Positions 26,293 through 37,042 of a DNA stretch of 64,000 bases are shown here, piece by piece (positions within the stretch are counted from its first letter, which is position 1; every line of letters begins with the position of its first letter). The notes under the pieces are model-generated. The model was not told the DNA's origin and did not search any database. It was given only the letters and a program-made list of their open reading frames with translations. The DNA lies in assembly GCA_013396755.1 (NCBI GenBank), contig VWZF01006750.1:452339-516338 (forward strand), written 5' to 3'. The DNA is from Sclerurus mexicanus (Eukaryota > Chordata > Aves > Passeriformes > Furnariidae). A program made the translations under genes and the position numbers.

Positions 26293-26343
26293 CTGATTCC
26301 TCTGGTTCAATGGCCACATTATCTTCTGATTGCTTACTATCTA
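26293..26343 (-). CDS. ASPH: ASPH linker exon VDSKQSEDNVAIEPEES
   Basis: This 51-nt, phase 1-1 exon encodes VDSKQSEDNVAIEPEES. It is comparable with human VEDSQVIVEEVS. The acceptor reads AACAGTAG, a tandem NAGNAG-type site, so a form lacking the first valine is possible. The donor TCAG|GTCTGT is moderate. The segment is acidic, luminal and Ca-binding in the family model. Confidence 0.88.
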
Positions 26344-27214
26344 CTGTTACAAAGAAAATAAGTGTTAAAAGTCATACATAGTACATTTACAATTTTGTTT
26401 TTATCTTCCAGCAGCCACACAATCAAATCAGTATCAAGCAATAAACTTCTTAGATTGCCTTGCTGACTGAATCAACAACATTTGAAACAAATTTGCTTAA
26501 TAACATTTTTAACTTCTTAGAACAAATCTTTAAATCACATTTGACACAACACTCATTTAGTTTCCTGATATCAATTCAGCAAACAAAAATTTACAGCTTA
26601 ACTTTTATGTGGAGTAATGAGAAAAACTAACATAGATATCCAATTTGAGGAGTGAAATAAGTACTCCATAAGAGCACCATGAAGTTCAACAAGGCCAAGA
26701 GCAAGTTCCTACACTGGAGTCAGGTGCTGAAGCACCTCTCCTAAAAACACAGGCTGGAGAAGGCTGCAGAGAGACCTTACTGCAACCTTTTAATACAAGA
26801 TCTTGTAAGAAAGATAGACACTTTTTACCAATGCCTGTAGCAACAGGACAAGTAGCAATGGTTTAAAAGTGAAAGAGAGTAAATTGAGATTAGACATAAG
26901 AATTGTTTTATTCTGAGTGTGGTGAGACACTGAACAGGTTGCCCAGAGCAGTAGTGGATGCTCCATCTCTGGAAGTGTTCCAAGTCAGGCTGGACAGAGC
27001 TTTAAACAATTTGACTTAGTGAAACATGTTCCTGGCCATGGCAGGGGTTGTTTAAACGAGATGATCTTTAAATGTCTCTGTCAACCCACACTGTCTGATG
27101 ATTCTATATAGCACATTTATCTGCCTTGTTTTTCATTTGCTTAGGTTTTAATTACATTAGCAAATACAAATGGAAGAAAACTCTTTCACTTTCACAGACC
27201 ATGAAAACTCATAC
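26344..27214 (-). other. ASPH intron containing a CR1 fragment
   Basis: Most of this 0.87-kb intron is the CR1 copy at about 26650-27108. The remainder is unremarkable AT-rich sequence. Confidence 0.8.
26650..27108 (+). mobile_element. CR1 LINE fragment
   Basis: Recognisable runs include 'agttcaacaaggccaagagcaag', 'aggctggagaaggctgcagag', 'gtggtgagacactgaacaggttgccc', 'gatgctccatctctggaagtgttcc', 'catggcaggggttg', and the terminal GATGATTCTATATA. Plus orientation, diverged. Confidence 0.9.
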
Positions 27215-27241
27215 CCGAGACATCTTTAGCAATATCAAAAT
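27215..27241 (-). CDS. ASPH: probable ASPH 27-nt micro-exon DFDIAKDVS
   Basis: With the carried G this encodes DFDIAKDVS, phase 1-1. The donor TCGG|GTATGAG is acceptable. The acceptor ACTGAAG is weak: the T/C tract (TTTCCTCTTTTTCTTATTG) lies about 15 nt upstream, but the first AG after it is this one. The 12 nt before the acceptor would read DEIT in the same frame, resembling human EITE, so the true exon boundary could differ. Acidic content and phase fit the neighbouring linker exons. Confidence 0.55.
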
Positions 27242-27365
27242 CTTCAGTAATTTCATCAATAAGAAAAAGAGGAAAGCATATAATAAGCTTGCTTTTTTTA
27301 ACATCAAATTTTCAAATGCATGTATTTATCAAAAGACTTTAAGATCACAACTACAAAATATATAC

Positions 27366-27410
27366 CTGGCTCCACAGCTTCATTCACCTCCTCCAGAAGG
27401 TCCTCAACAG
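27366..27410 (-). CDS. ASPH: ASPH linker exon AVEDLLEEVNEAVEP
   Basis: A 45-nt, phase 1-1 exon encoding AVEDLLEEVNEAVEP, an acidic amphipathic segment. The acceptor is a T8 run followed by TAG; the donor is CCAG|GTATAT. It is only 124 nt from the next exon, the shortest intron in the window. Confidence 0.85.
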
Positions 27411-28287
27411 CTAAAAAAAATATTCAATTCAGAGCAATAATGAAGTCAAGCCCTCAACTGATGAAATTTACACACAGCACAAAAGAACACAGCTAGCACA
27501 TAAATATATTCACCTGTGAACAGTGAACTGCTATTGACAAACAGGAACTTCAATGAATTTGAGGGGGAAAAAATACACTAGACCATTTCTTTACTTCATT
27601 CTAAACTAAACAACTGCAGTTTTTTTCAAACAGCTGCCTGAGGTGACTCAAAAGAGCTGCTATTTCAAGACAAAGTATACAGGATGCAGAGAGTACTGCA
27701 AACAATTTTTAATTGCTTCTGCTAATTAGACAAATGCACTAGTAAAAATCTGCATCAGAGCTAGTATTGACAGTCACTTTGAATGATCTTACAGACTGGC
27801 TGCAAGGCCCGCAGCAGGCAGCAGGTTGACTGTGCTGAATTACTGTGTTCCAACTGTCCATTAAAAGTCTCAGATACCCTACTTTGTGTCACTTGAGATC
27901 TTAAAGATAAATCCACAAGCACAGCATATCTAAAGGTGTCTCAGTTCATAGCAAGAAATGTAACTTTATAACAACAGACTGTAACAAACCTTTGCAATAA
28001 CTGGCAATGTCATGACTGAAGGTCACACAGATTATATATTTCAATATATATAAATAGCAAGGTTAAGTTAATAATTGTTATGCTAACTTGCTTAAAATAT
28101 TCCTCCGATTTTGAAAAAACATGTATTCTAAATAACATTAATTGCAGAAGCATTTCTACATATGAAACACAGATTTTCTAATGTGTTTCATATATATAAA
28201 TATATACACATGCTGCGATGTGTGTGTGAGTGCACACACATATACATATATACACATATATATGCAGTTATATATATATGTATATAC
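27411..28287 (-). other. ASPH intron
   Basis: An AT-rich intron. Its 5' end (transcript sense) is the TA/TG microsatellite at 28189-28287. No other element was recognised. Confidence 0.8.
28189..28287. repeat. TA/TG/CA microsatellite at an ASPH donor
   Basis: Alternating TATATA, TGTGTGTG and CACACA runs occupy about 100 bp. They begin directly at the donor of exon 28288-28326 (GTATATACATATATA on the minus strand). Confidence 0.85.
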
Positions 28288-28326
28288 CTGTATCTTGAGT
28301 CTCAGTCTGCTTTTCATGTTTCGGTT
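28288..28326 (-). CDS. ASPH: ASPH linker exon EPKHEKQTETQDT
   Basis: A 39-nt, phase 1-1 exon encoding EPKHEKQTETQDT. The acceptor is strong (TTTTCTTTCAG). The donor is ACAG|GTATAT, embedded in a TA/TG microsatellite. It is hydrophilic and repeat-like in composition, as expected for the linker; the individual sequence is not conserved enough to align with mammals by memory. Confidence 0.82.
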
Positions 28327-31300
28327 CTGAAAGAAAAGAAAAAAATAAAGGTCCTGGGTGGTTTATATGCACAAAGTATCCCAAAATTTGGTTATTAAGC
28401 ATCCAGGTAATTTCTTTAATTATAAAGTCCTTAAAAAACTTTCTCCGCTTTGGGAGCATGAACTGGGAGCATATGATCCCTCTCTGGAACTTGTAGTAGA
28501 AATTCTGCACAAAATAAAAATGCATATATCTAATGTGAATGTATTACTGAAATTTGAACCCTTTTTATCTACACAGATGAAATGCTGAAAACAATGACAA
28601 CGATAATTCTCCTACATTCTTAATAATTGAGTAAAGAACCAGTCTAATGTTCATAATTCTGAAAAAATAGGTTAAGAATACCTAAAATTAAATACTGAAT
28701 AAAGTCTGAAAACAGAAGAAAATACTATCCATTGTCTGAATTTTTAATATACACTTGCTGTGAATTTTAGAATTAAAGAAGTTCAAAGTTTGTTCAGCAT
28801 TTTGGATAATTTCATTATCTCAACAGGTACTAACCCTCATCTGAAAAATGTAATTTACACAAGATTTAAAAACCCAAACGAACTAAAAACCCCCATACCT
28901 TTATAATCTTGATTTATCTTATAAGGTACTAATGGCCATGTGGCTCTCCCTACATCCCTTAGAAAAAAGGTTCTTACAGAATATCCTTTAAAAAACATCT
29001 AGAACTCTTTACTTCTAATAGACTTGCTTTCTTTCTCAAGTTTCATTGTTACAAACTGTAGCAAACTCTTCATAAAACTACTGAAAGTGGTGTGCAATAA
29101 CTGAGTTCTTGTATTACAAATATATGAGCAATCCATTTATACACCCCACTGATGGACTATCATACACTTATTTCAACTACAGAATTTTTAGCATTTGCAA
29201 TAACCTCAGTGATGTGATTACAGGAACTGCAGTCCTATTAGAGCTGGTCCCCAATCTGAATTAAGAACCAAGTCATACAAAGTGAGACACAAAAGAAACT
29301 GAACTGCTCTGGCGAACAATCCTCTTGGCACTGCCCTCAGCTTCCTGAAAATTCCAGAAAACACCAGAATTGGAGAAAATATTTCATCAGAGGATCTTGC
29401 CAGAAGAGGGGAAACATATCTGAGAGAGATGGGGAAGATACATTACACCAGAATAGAGAAGCTTGTACACTGCTTGACTTTACAGACAATTGCATCTGAC
29501 ACTTTAAATTGAATCTTCTTGTGGAAGTGAACAGCAGTTTTGGAGCCCATGCCAAAGCCACAAGCTTTACATTTGAGAGAAAGAATTTCAGATCTCCACA
29601 ATGGCCTCTTCTTTGACTTTAGAAAACAGGTGCTAAAATTCCTCTTCTCCAGAAACAGCAAATCTGTTTCACTTTCAATCCAACCAAAAGCATGTCAAAA
29701 GGCACAAGAAAGAGACAAAAGTGATCAAAAACAGGTACAACTGCTAAAATGGTGTCTAGCACATGAACATGAATATGCCCTGAAACTGAATAGATTGAAC
29801 TTGGAAGGAAAAAATGGTGTGTCACAGAAAGGCAGCTCAGCTGACTGGTCTTTTTCTTCTACACTGCTCCAGGCTGGAGCTTGAAATTAAATTCCTCCAA
29901 GAAGTACAAAGGACATATTGTGCTTTCTCTTACAACCAGAATGTCTTCAAGGGAGAACTTGAAAGCACAGCAAAATTATGTCATGAAAAAGTGAACCTGA
30001 TTATCAAGAGAAAAGCAGTTTGCTACACATTATGTTGAACTGTGGGAGTAAATTCTGGCATAAAGAAGCCTGGCAATTTAATAGGCAAGAATAATAAACT
30101 TTTTGACAGTCATCTGCTACCTTAGAATTTCCTTTTGAGAAAAATATTGGAACTTCCTAGTCTCATTATCATCCTAATCAGAGGATTCAGAAGAGCAAAG
30201 AATGAGTAAGGGGAAAAAAAAATCTGATTTATCTGATACTGTTTAATACTCTCATTGCAGCACATGGAGGCAACTGCACATGAAACCACTGCTTGCTGAA
30301 GCACATGAATTACTCACAAAATAGAGTGATTCACTGTTATTCTGCCAGGATGCCAGAAGAGACTACAGAACATGAAATGGTTTTGGAACCAATTTTATGA
30401 AAAGCTGATGTAAATTACTTCAGTTACCTCCCTGATCGACTTACTGAAGTGCTGAGGCCTGAAGAACAGGTCCTGAGCAAGTTGACTTCTACATGAACCT
30501 TCCAACCTAATGTTATATTTAGCCATGTATCTGCTTATTAGCCAAAATTATGTATAATCATTAGTAAAATACACGGTATGATAAGACTACATCTGTGTAA
30601 ATGCATATGCTCATTAAGTAAGATACCTTTGTATCTGCTTACTCGTGAACATTTGCATCTGTTCATTAATGAAATATAAATATATTTATCTTTCTGTATT
30701 TAGAGACTGGTCAAGGCCATGAAAGTAGAGGTCTGACCTTGTTTGGTGGTGGTAGGTGGTCAAAAGTAATTTCCTTGATTTTCCTGAGTCCTGATCAGGC
30801 TTTGGGTGAAACCCAAGGACAGAAGGAAGCCAGATATTTTCCGCACTAAATGATTATGTAAGCTTGTTTGTTTAACAACATAAAAGGGAAAAATCTAGAG
30901 ATGTCTTGGTTTTCCATCCTATTAATGCCAAGACATTTTGTCAAGGGCATCATCACTCCGCCAAACAATTATTTCCTGCAGACTGAGAAAGACACTACGT
31001 GCTAAATATACCTTTGGGGCACCGAAAGTGTTTAAGTAGGATTTTGAATTCTATCCCTAAGATGGATGTTGGAATTTCCCTCCTGATGACCAAGAGTGAG
31101 CCTCAAGGATTGCTCTCTTAAATATTTTGAAGTTAGGAATCCCTGTCCTTTGCTCAAATAAATGTGGGAAATAAACATGAGTGCTTTAAAGACATGCTTA
31201 ACTATTCTGAAGCATGACAGTCCCCACAAGGATATCACACCAGGAATCAAAACCACATACCTTTGTTTCAAGGCTGTGACTACTATTCTTCTCATTTGGT

Positions 31301-31783
31301 TTTTGTTCTCAGTAATCATTAACAAATTTGGTCTCAGATTTGGTCTCAGCAAACATTAGCAAATCATCAACCAAATCAAATTAAACTAGGGTAATTTTCA
31401 ACGAACTGGTAGTGAGAGACAAGACATAAAGGTAATAATGAGCTATACAAATGCAGTGAGCCACAGCTGACTTGGCCAGGGTATCATAAGAAAAAGGGCA
31501 TGCAAAGTCTTCAGTGTTCTTATTTCACATATGCACAAAGCATGACCAAGAGGACCAATGCGGGAATTTAATGTGTATGCATACTCTGCACTTGTTCCAG
31601 TGTTAAAGACTTTTTGATTACTTACATACACAGGGGGTTTGAACACAAACCAAACCAAAACATTAACTGAGAACTTGCAAAGTAATGTGGCAGCATAGAA
31701 AATTTTAAGACAAAGTAACTTCACTTGCATATTAACAAAAGACTGTGACGCTGTAATTTCACTAAATACAGCAGTTGTCATAC
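28327..31783 (-). other. ASPH intron with an unidentified insertion-like block
   Basis: The 3.5-kb intron includes 29220-31070. That block is less AT-rich and has longer open frames than the surrounding intron, including 114 codons at 29540-29884 (plus). It may be an old retroelement. No CR1 was recognised. Confidence 0.6.
29220..31070 (+). mobile_element. possible degraded LTR retroelement, unidentified
   Basis: The evidence is circumstantial. A TATA-like AACAACATAAAAGGGAAAAA at about 30877 is followed by a stretch resembling an LTR R/U5 region (CATCATCACTCCGCC, CCTGCAGACTGAGAAAG). Repeated 'tatctgcttact'-like units lie upstream (30525-30690). There is a GGGG-A9 purine tract at 30211-30223, and broken open frames occur at 29280-30040. 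No clean inverted ends or target duplication were found, and no retroviral protein motif was recognised. It could equally be a decayed retro-copy of another gene. Confidence 0.3.
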
Positions 31784-31819
31784 CTTGGTCTTCCTTATAA
31801 TTGCCATGTGCTCTATCTT
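31784..31819 (-). CDS. ASPH: ASPH linker micro-exon EDRAHGNYKEDQ
   Basis: A 36-nt, phase 1-1 exon encoding EDRAHGNYKEDQ. The acceptor AAACAGAAG is a NAGNAG site; using the second AG removes the leading Glu and keeps the frame. The donor is CAAG|GTATGA. The exon is very small but has good borders and the right phase. Confidence 0.8.
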
Positions 31820-32560
31820 CTGTTTAAAGAAAAAGAAAACTAATATGAAAACTCATGGAATTTTAAGACAATAAAGACACACAAATAGTACAATGTTGAG
31901 GGTATTCAGAACAAAACAGATATTTAAAACTATAGTATTTTATACTGTAATAAAGTTAAAAAGGATTAAAAGGTGAAGCTTGCTAAATGATCCAGTGAGA
32001 AGAATGGAGTAATTTTCCAGCATCAAAAAATAGACTTAAAAAAGATAAAGCCATATCAGTAGGTTTTCTTATACAGTTCATTAAGCCATTTACAAATTAC
32101 CTATAATTCAGAATCAAAATACTCTTATATAATTTCTATATAGCTAACTTCTAAAGTGTAATTTTCAGATCTATTTGTTATGGCTTGCTTGCTTTTAAAA
32201 AAATGTTAAAGACTACTTTCTTCTTGACATCACACTAACTTCAACACCTCTGTCATATTTAAATTCTTTTTTTTAATCCACAGAAACACTTGCATACAAT
32301 TTAAAATACCAATATCCATTCACCTGGTAATTCAACCTTCAGAATATTATTCTGCCCTTTTGGCTGATATTATAAAGTAGCACTCATGTAGGTCTTAGTA
32401 CTTTTTCAGAACATAGATAAAAACATAGATGTAATAACTTATTAAGGAATGGATGCTATCCAAGAGCTCCAATGTCTTGAGTTTTTTGCGTGATTCTCCT
32501 GGCTTGGGGACAAAATTCAATGAAACTTCACTTCAATGAATAAAAAAGACTGGACTGTAC
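31820..32560 (-). other. ASPH intron
   Basis: A 0.74-kb AT-rich intron. I see nothing in it beyond splice signals. Confidence 0.8.
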
Positions 32561-32605
32561 CTGTGTAATGTTCCACAGCATCTTCTAGCACTAACTCAGA
32601 GTCTC
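32561..32605 (-). CDS. ASPH: ASPH linker exon GDSELVLEDAVEHYT
   Basis: A 45-nt, phase 1-1 exon encoding GDSELVLEDAVEHYT. The acceptor TTTAATTTAAG has a poor -3 base (A). The donor is ACAG|GTACAG. Acidic linker composition. It resembles the exon at 27366-27410 (LEDAVE versus VEDLLEEV), so the linker exons may be duplicates of one another. Confidence 0.82.
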
Positions 32606-33160
32606 CTTAAATTAAAATATTTAATATTTTATATTCCAATCAACTTTTTATGCAACAGCTAAATAGCACATGCAAACTTAAAAAGTCAAATATTTAGCTC
32701 AAGAATGACAGAATTAAACATACTGAGTTAATACGCCAATATTTTGTTGAAAAGTGACAGCTGAATTGTAAAACACATTCAGCAGCTATACCATAAGACA
32801 CAGAATATAATAAGTTCATGCATATTTGTATTTAGGCTTAAAATTAGGAAGATAACTAGGTCTTGGACAACCAATCCCTCAATTAGACTGCAAGACTCCT
32901 GACAGAACAAGATATTGATATAAGTATTTCTGGTTTGGATTCATGGAGTGTTTTGCTCACAAATGTAATGGTAACATAGTGCCAAAAAAACCCCAAAAAA
33001 CCAACAATTAAAAAAAACACAAAATGAGGCTTATTTGAAACTATCTAAAAACTGTTTGAAAATAAAACTGTGATGAAACAGTCCACATGAACACTACTTT
33101 GTAGCACATTTAAAAACCACATAATTATATTATCATCTGAAGTAATGAAACTCTACAAAC
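32606..33160 (-). other. ASPH intron
   Basis: A 0.55-kb intron. It includes one of the A-then-C tracts (32984-33010, AAAAAAACCCCAAAAAACC). Nothing else. Confidence 0.8.
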
Positions 33161-33217
33161 CTGGAGCTTTTGGATCACTTACTCTCTCCTCTACAGATAC
33201 AACGTAATCATCTGAAG
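33161..33217 (-). CDS. ASPH: ASPH linker exon ASDDYVVSVEERVSDPKAP
   Basis: A 57-nt, phase 1-1 exon encoding ASDDYVVSVEERVSDPKAP. It is comparable with human SSEPVVEDERL. There are two in-frame acceptors six nucleotides apart (TTTACAG and CTTCAG); the downstream one gives a 51-nt exon starting DDYVV. The donor CCAG|GTTTGT is moderate. Confidence 0.85.
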
Positions 33218-34794
33218 CTGTAAATTAAATATGGACAAGTATATATTTTGAAATAGAAAATGTGAAGTATTTTTAATATTTGATTTTTTTAACTTGCATC
33301 CACAATGTGTCTGTCAATAGCTAAACATAGCTCCTTAGTTGAAAACTGACAAATTAAAATTTTACAAACTGACACAACTTGACATGTGGCAATCTAATCG
33401 AAGATCCTGAGTCACTCCCTCCTGTAGTCCTCTCTTATGCTCTCTGTATGAAAACTAGATTCATGAGAGCCATTACTCTTCACAACTATTTTTAATGATT
33501 TTTTTCAATATGAATAAAAAATATAAACATCCTCTATCTTCAAAATTCCACAATAACATCTTTACTGACGTGCAGGAGGTTCACTTCATGATGATCTACA
33601 GAAGAAAAGATGTGAGCCAGAAATCAGACCTTTAAAAATATGTACTTCACTTCTGGCATCACAGATTTAGAGCAATTTGCCTTTTTTCATTACCCACCTA
33701 AATATATGTATTATTTTCATCTATTACTACAATTCTTTGCAATGCTGTTCATGTACTCAGCATGAGACATCTGACAAAAAATTATACTGAAGGTAAAGTA
33801 ACTATCCTTTTACTTTGGAAGCATTACAGCTTGGATTCTAAATGAGTTACTGGAAAGCAGTAATCTCCCACATAGTTTGGAATAAACAGTTTTAGCAGTA
33901 TCAACAATTTTTTTTTCTATTTTTATGTCACATTTGGCATCAAACAGGACTGTAAAGTCCAGAGCAAACACTGAGTCAAAGAGAAGAAGCCTAGTCCAAA
34001 CACAAATCCATGTCTAACGTAAATGGAAGAGGCTGTCTGTACTGTAAATAAACACTTAAAATCCTGAAGAAAATACTTATCAGACAGCAGGGAAACTGTA
34101 ATATCGACCTGAGACTTCTACATAACAGGAAAGATGAGCTAATGCCATTGCACATGATATCAAGCATAATATGAAGACGACTATAAATTAATTAGATTAG
34201 TCAGGCAAAATTTCTAAAAGCTTTCAAGCTTTATTAAGGCGTGCAGACTGGCAGTACAAGGATAGTTCAGAATGATGTCCCTGGCGCTGCCTCACTCGCT
34301 GATAGCAGAGTCAGCCACAAAGAAACAAACACTATTGAAGGAAGAGTTAAAATGGATGCTTCTGATGTCAAGAATAATAGCTTAGAAGAACCTTAGTACT
34401 GCAAACTGTAAGAAGACAGTAATATAAGCAATAAATCTCATTCTCACTTTCTTAGACTGTACAAACCACAGATCTCATGCCTACCCAGATCCCAATCATA
34501 CACAACAGCCAGAAACACATAGTAAATATAAAGTTTTTGCAGCAATGAAAGCAAAGTTTCCACATCTGTCATTCATTATTTGTAATAAAGATAATACTTG
34601 TAAAAGCAAGTATGATACAGTCATCTCAACGTAAAAATATCCATTGCGATAACAAGAAGTTATTTGGAGAAAAAAAAAATTCAAAATTACATATGCCTAA
34701 AACAGTCTAACCTTTTCTATTTTTCTTCCGCATATAATTTGTTACACTTAGGCAGAAAATCAGTTTTACTGAGTTTAGAAAAACAAACTGATAC
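33218..34794 (-). other. ASPH intron
   Basis: A 1.6-kb intron. On the minus strand the stretch 34330-34190 contains an AATAAAGCTTG signal and a GC-richer segment (CAGCGCCAGGGACATC) that could be an LTR remnant; this is not resolved. Otherwise AT-rich intron. Confidence 0.7.
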
Positions 34795-34854
34795 CTGGAA
34801 CTTCATAGGATTCAGACTCCACTGCTTCAAAATCATCTGCCAAAAGATCAGCAT
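34795..34854 (-). CDS. ASPH: ASPH linker exon DADLLADDFEAVESESYEVP
   Basis: A 60-nt, phase 1-1 exon encoding DADLLADDFEAVESESYEVP, strongly acidic (9 of 20 residues Asp/Glu). It matches the human linker zone around EFLMATDVDDRFETLEPEVS / HSYHVEE in composition. The acceptor is TTTTTCAG; the donor is CCAG|GTATCA. Predicted luminal, low-affinity Ca binding. Confidence 0.9.
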
Positions 34855-35710
34855 CTGAAAAACAAATGTTTATACAAATTTTAACATTTTAAAAGTAATA
34901 TATGATACCACAAAACCTATGAAAGATATTACATAAGAACAGAGTCAATTTTCTAAACTGAAAGTCTAAGTAAATTTCTTGTAATGGCAGCAAAACATGT
35001 ACATAAACTGAAAAAAACCATATTTACATTTTTACTCATATAAAACACTGACAATGTATATATATGAATAGACTCTATACATATCTGCTCAAAAAACTAC
35101 TCTCCACAGAAATGTCAGTGTAAATGAGAAGGAAAGAGAACATTTTCACTTTGTCATCTTAATTGCAAAGATTTAAGGTAACTGGAATTTGAATTACCCC
35201 TCTAGGCTCCTACTTGAGCTGTGGATAAATAAAGGAGATGCAGAAGCAAGAAGGTATAACAGACACAGACTGAAAAGAATTAGTTCTGTTGTGGAGAAAG
35301 AATCTCAGTGTACTTCCAGCAATCATAACATTTAGAGGACATCCATTATATGAGTTTTTCATGAAATGTATTAAGAGATGTGTAAAACTTCCAGTAGGGC
35401 AGATAAAAAGCATTCAGAAATAATTTTCCCCAAGTTGGATTTATATCATATGATTCTGCTTCAATATTTTGACTACAATTTTTATCATCCAATGAAAGCC
35501 CCAAGGTGGACTTTTTTATCTGATGTCTTTGTCTCTGCAGGACTTACAAGATCATGCATGACACGCTCTCAGGGAGACGCATTTGAATGAAAGAAGAATG
35601 AGAAAAAGGCTGTCTATAAAAAGCTGTATTATTAAACTATATTTTAAGATTTTATTAAACCAGAAAGTCTAGAAGCAGTCTCCACAAAAATATTGATGGG
35701 GAATGAACAG

Positions 35711-35750
35711 ATTGAGAGCAGCCCTGCCAAGGAACTGAGGGTGCTGGTTA
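35711..35750 (+). mobile_element. CR1 fragment, left of LTR-like block
   Basis: ATTGAGAGCAGCCCTGCCAA, then a GGAACTGAGGGTGCTGGT run, matches the internal CR1 stretch 'gagagcagccctg...gggtgctggt'. The match stops abruptly at about 35750. Confidence 0.75.
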
Positions 35751-36301
35751 TGCCTTAAGATCCTTAAAATTACTAGCATATAGATTTTTAATAATACAGC
35801 TGTATAGTTTCTAACACTTTGAAATAGCAGTTATTAACAGGTTTCATTTCTCATTCTTTGCGCCAAATTTTCAAAATTCTTCAAATTTTGTTTAATGTTC
35901 TTTTAAAGGAAAACGATTTTAGTGAGTACATCTTGTTTGGGACACATACCTAGAAGGACATAATAAGATATCATTGTAGTCAAAGTAATAGAAGGCCCAG
36001 AAACTTTAGAGAATCTTCAAAAAAGGCATGTGACAGATGAAGTAAGAGGTCTTGAGACCTCTGACTTAATTCCAGGGAGGAGTGCCAAGGGGCAGACCTG
36101 AAGGAGGTTCTGGGGGCGGGCAATTCTCAGGTTGGATGTATCCATTAGATATGATAATTAGGTAATAAATTTGTAGGAGTCATACTGTATTGTGCACTTA
36201 TGCATTCAGGGTACCTTAAAGCACCTTAATTAAAGACCTGCTCTCTATTTCATCTATACTAATATTGTCTCAAAAGTTCCTTTCTTCCCTTTTAGGTTTC
36301 A
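35751..36301 (+). mobile_element. LTR-like insertion between CR1 pieces
   Basis: The block starts TGCCTTAAG and ends TTAGGTTTCA (TG..CA), lying between two CR1 segments in the same orientation and order. Near its right end are TTAATTAAAGACCTGC (an ATTAAA polyadenylation signal) and a pyrimidine-rich terminus (TTCCTTTCTTCCCTTTTAGG), both LTR-like. Clear inverted ends and a perfect target duplication were not found, so the borders are approximate. Confidence 0.45.
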
Positions 36302-36728
36302 ATGGCAGATGACAGGCTGGACATGGAACACTTCTCCTCTAAACAGAGGCTGAGAGAATTGGGGTTCAGCTTGGAGAACAGAAAGCTCTGGGGTGACCTT
36401 ATTGCAGCCTTTTGGTCCCATAAGGGGCCTACAAGAAAGCTGAAGGACTTCTTATAAAGGGATGTAGTGATAGGACAAAGGGTCTGGCTTTCAACTGAAA
36501 GAAGGTAGGTTTAGATTTGATATAAATTCCTTACTTTGAGAGTGGTGAGGCACTGGAACACATTGTCCAGAGAAGTTGTGGATGCCCCATTCCTGTAAGT
36601 GTTTAAGGCAAGGCTGCAAAGGGCTTTTGAGCAACCTGATGCAGTGGAAGGTATTCCTGCCCTTGGCAGGGCGTTTGGAACTAGGTGATCTTTAAGGTTC
36701 CTTCCAACTCAAACCATTCTATATGATT
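36302..36728 (+). mobile_element. CR1 LINE 3' part
   Basis: Contains 'aggctgagagaattggggttcagc', 'gggatgtagtgataggacaaa', 'ggtgaggcactggaacacattg', 'agaagttgtggatgccccattcc', 'ggaactaggtgatctttaagg', and the end CTTCCAACTCAAACCATTCT plus ATATGATTA. Plus orientation. Confidence 0.93.
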
Positions 36729-37042
36729 ACAGTCATCCCTCTGTTGTGGAGAGAGATGCATGTCTGGAACACAGATTAATTTGGTTGAAAGCCAATACCA
36801 CAGTAATTAAATAATAATACATAGTTACCTGGATTTCAAACACATAGTATTAAAATATACCATTTTGATTTAAGAGATATTTATTTGCAACATAATGTTA
36901 GTTGTGGTTGATACTTGCTACATTTCTATTCTAAGTAGAAATTACAAGTCAAGTTTTTAATGAGACATATTTCCATTTGTCTGGGTTGGTTTTAAGGTTT
37001 TGTTGCAAATTGAATTTTAAATGTATTTAGATATTCAGATAC

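Larger units (their letters stand above)
34855..37042 (-). other. ASPH intron with CR1 and an LTR-like block
   Basis: A 2.2-kb intron. It contains a CR1 fragment (35711-35750), an LTR-like block (about 35751-36301) and CR1 3' sequence (36302-36728). Details are under those entries. Confidence 0.8.
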
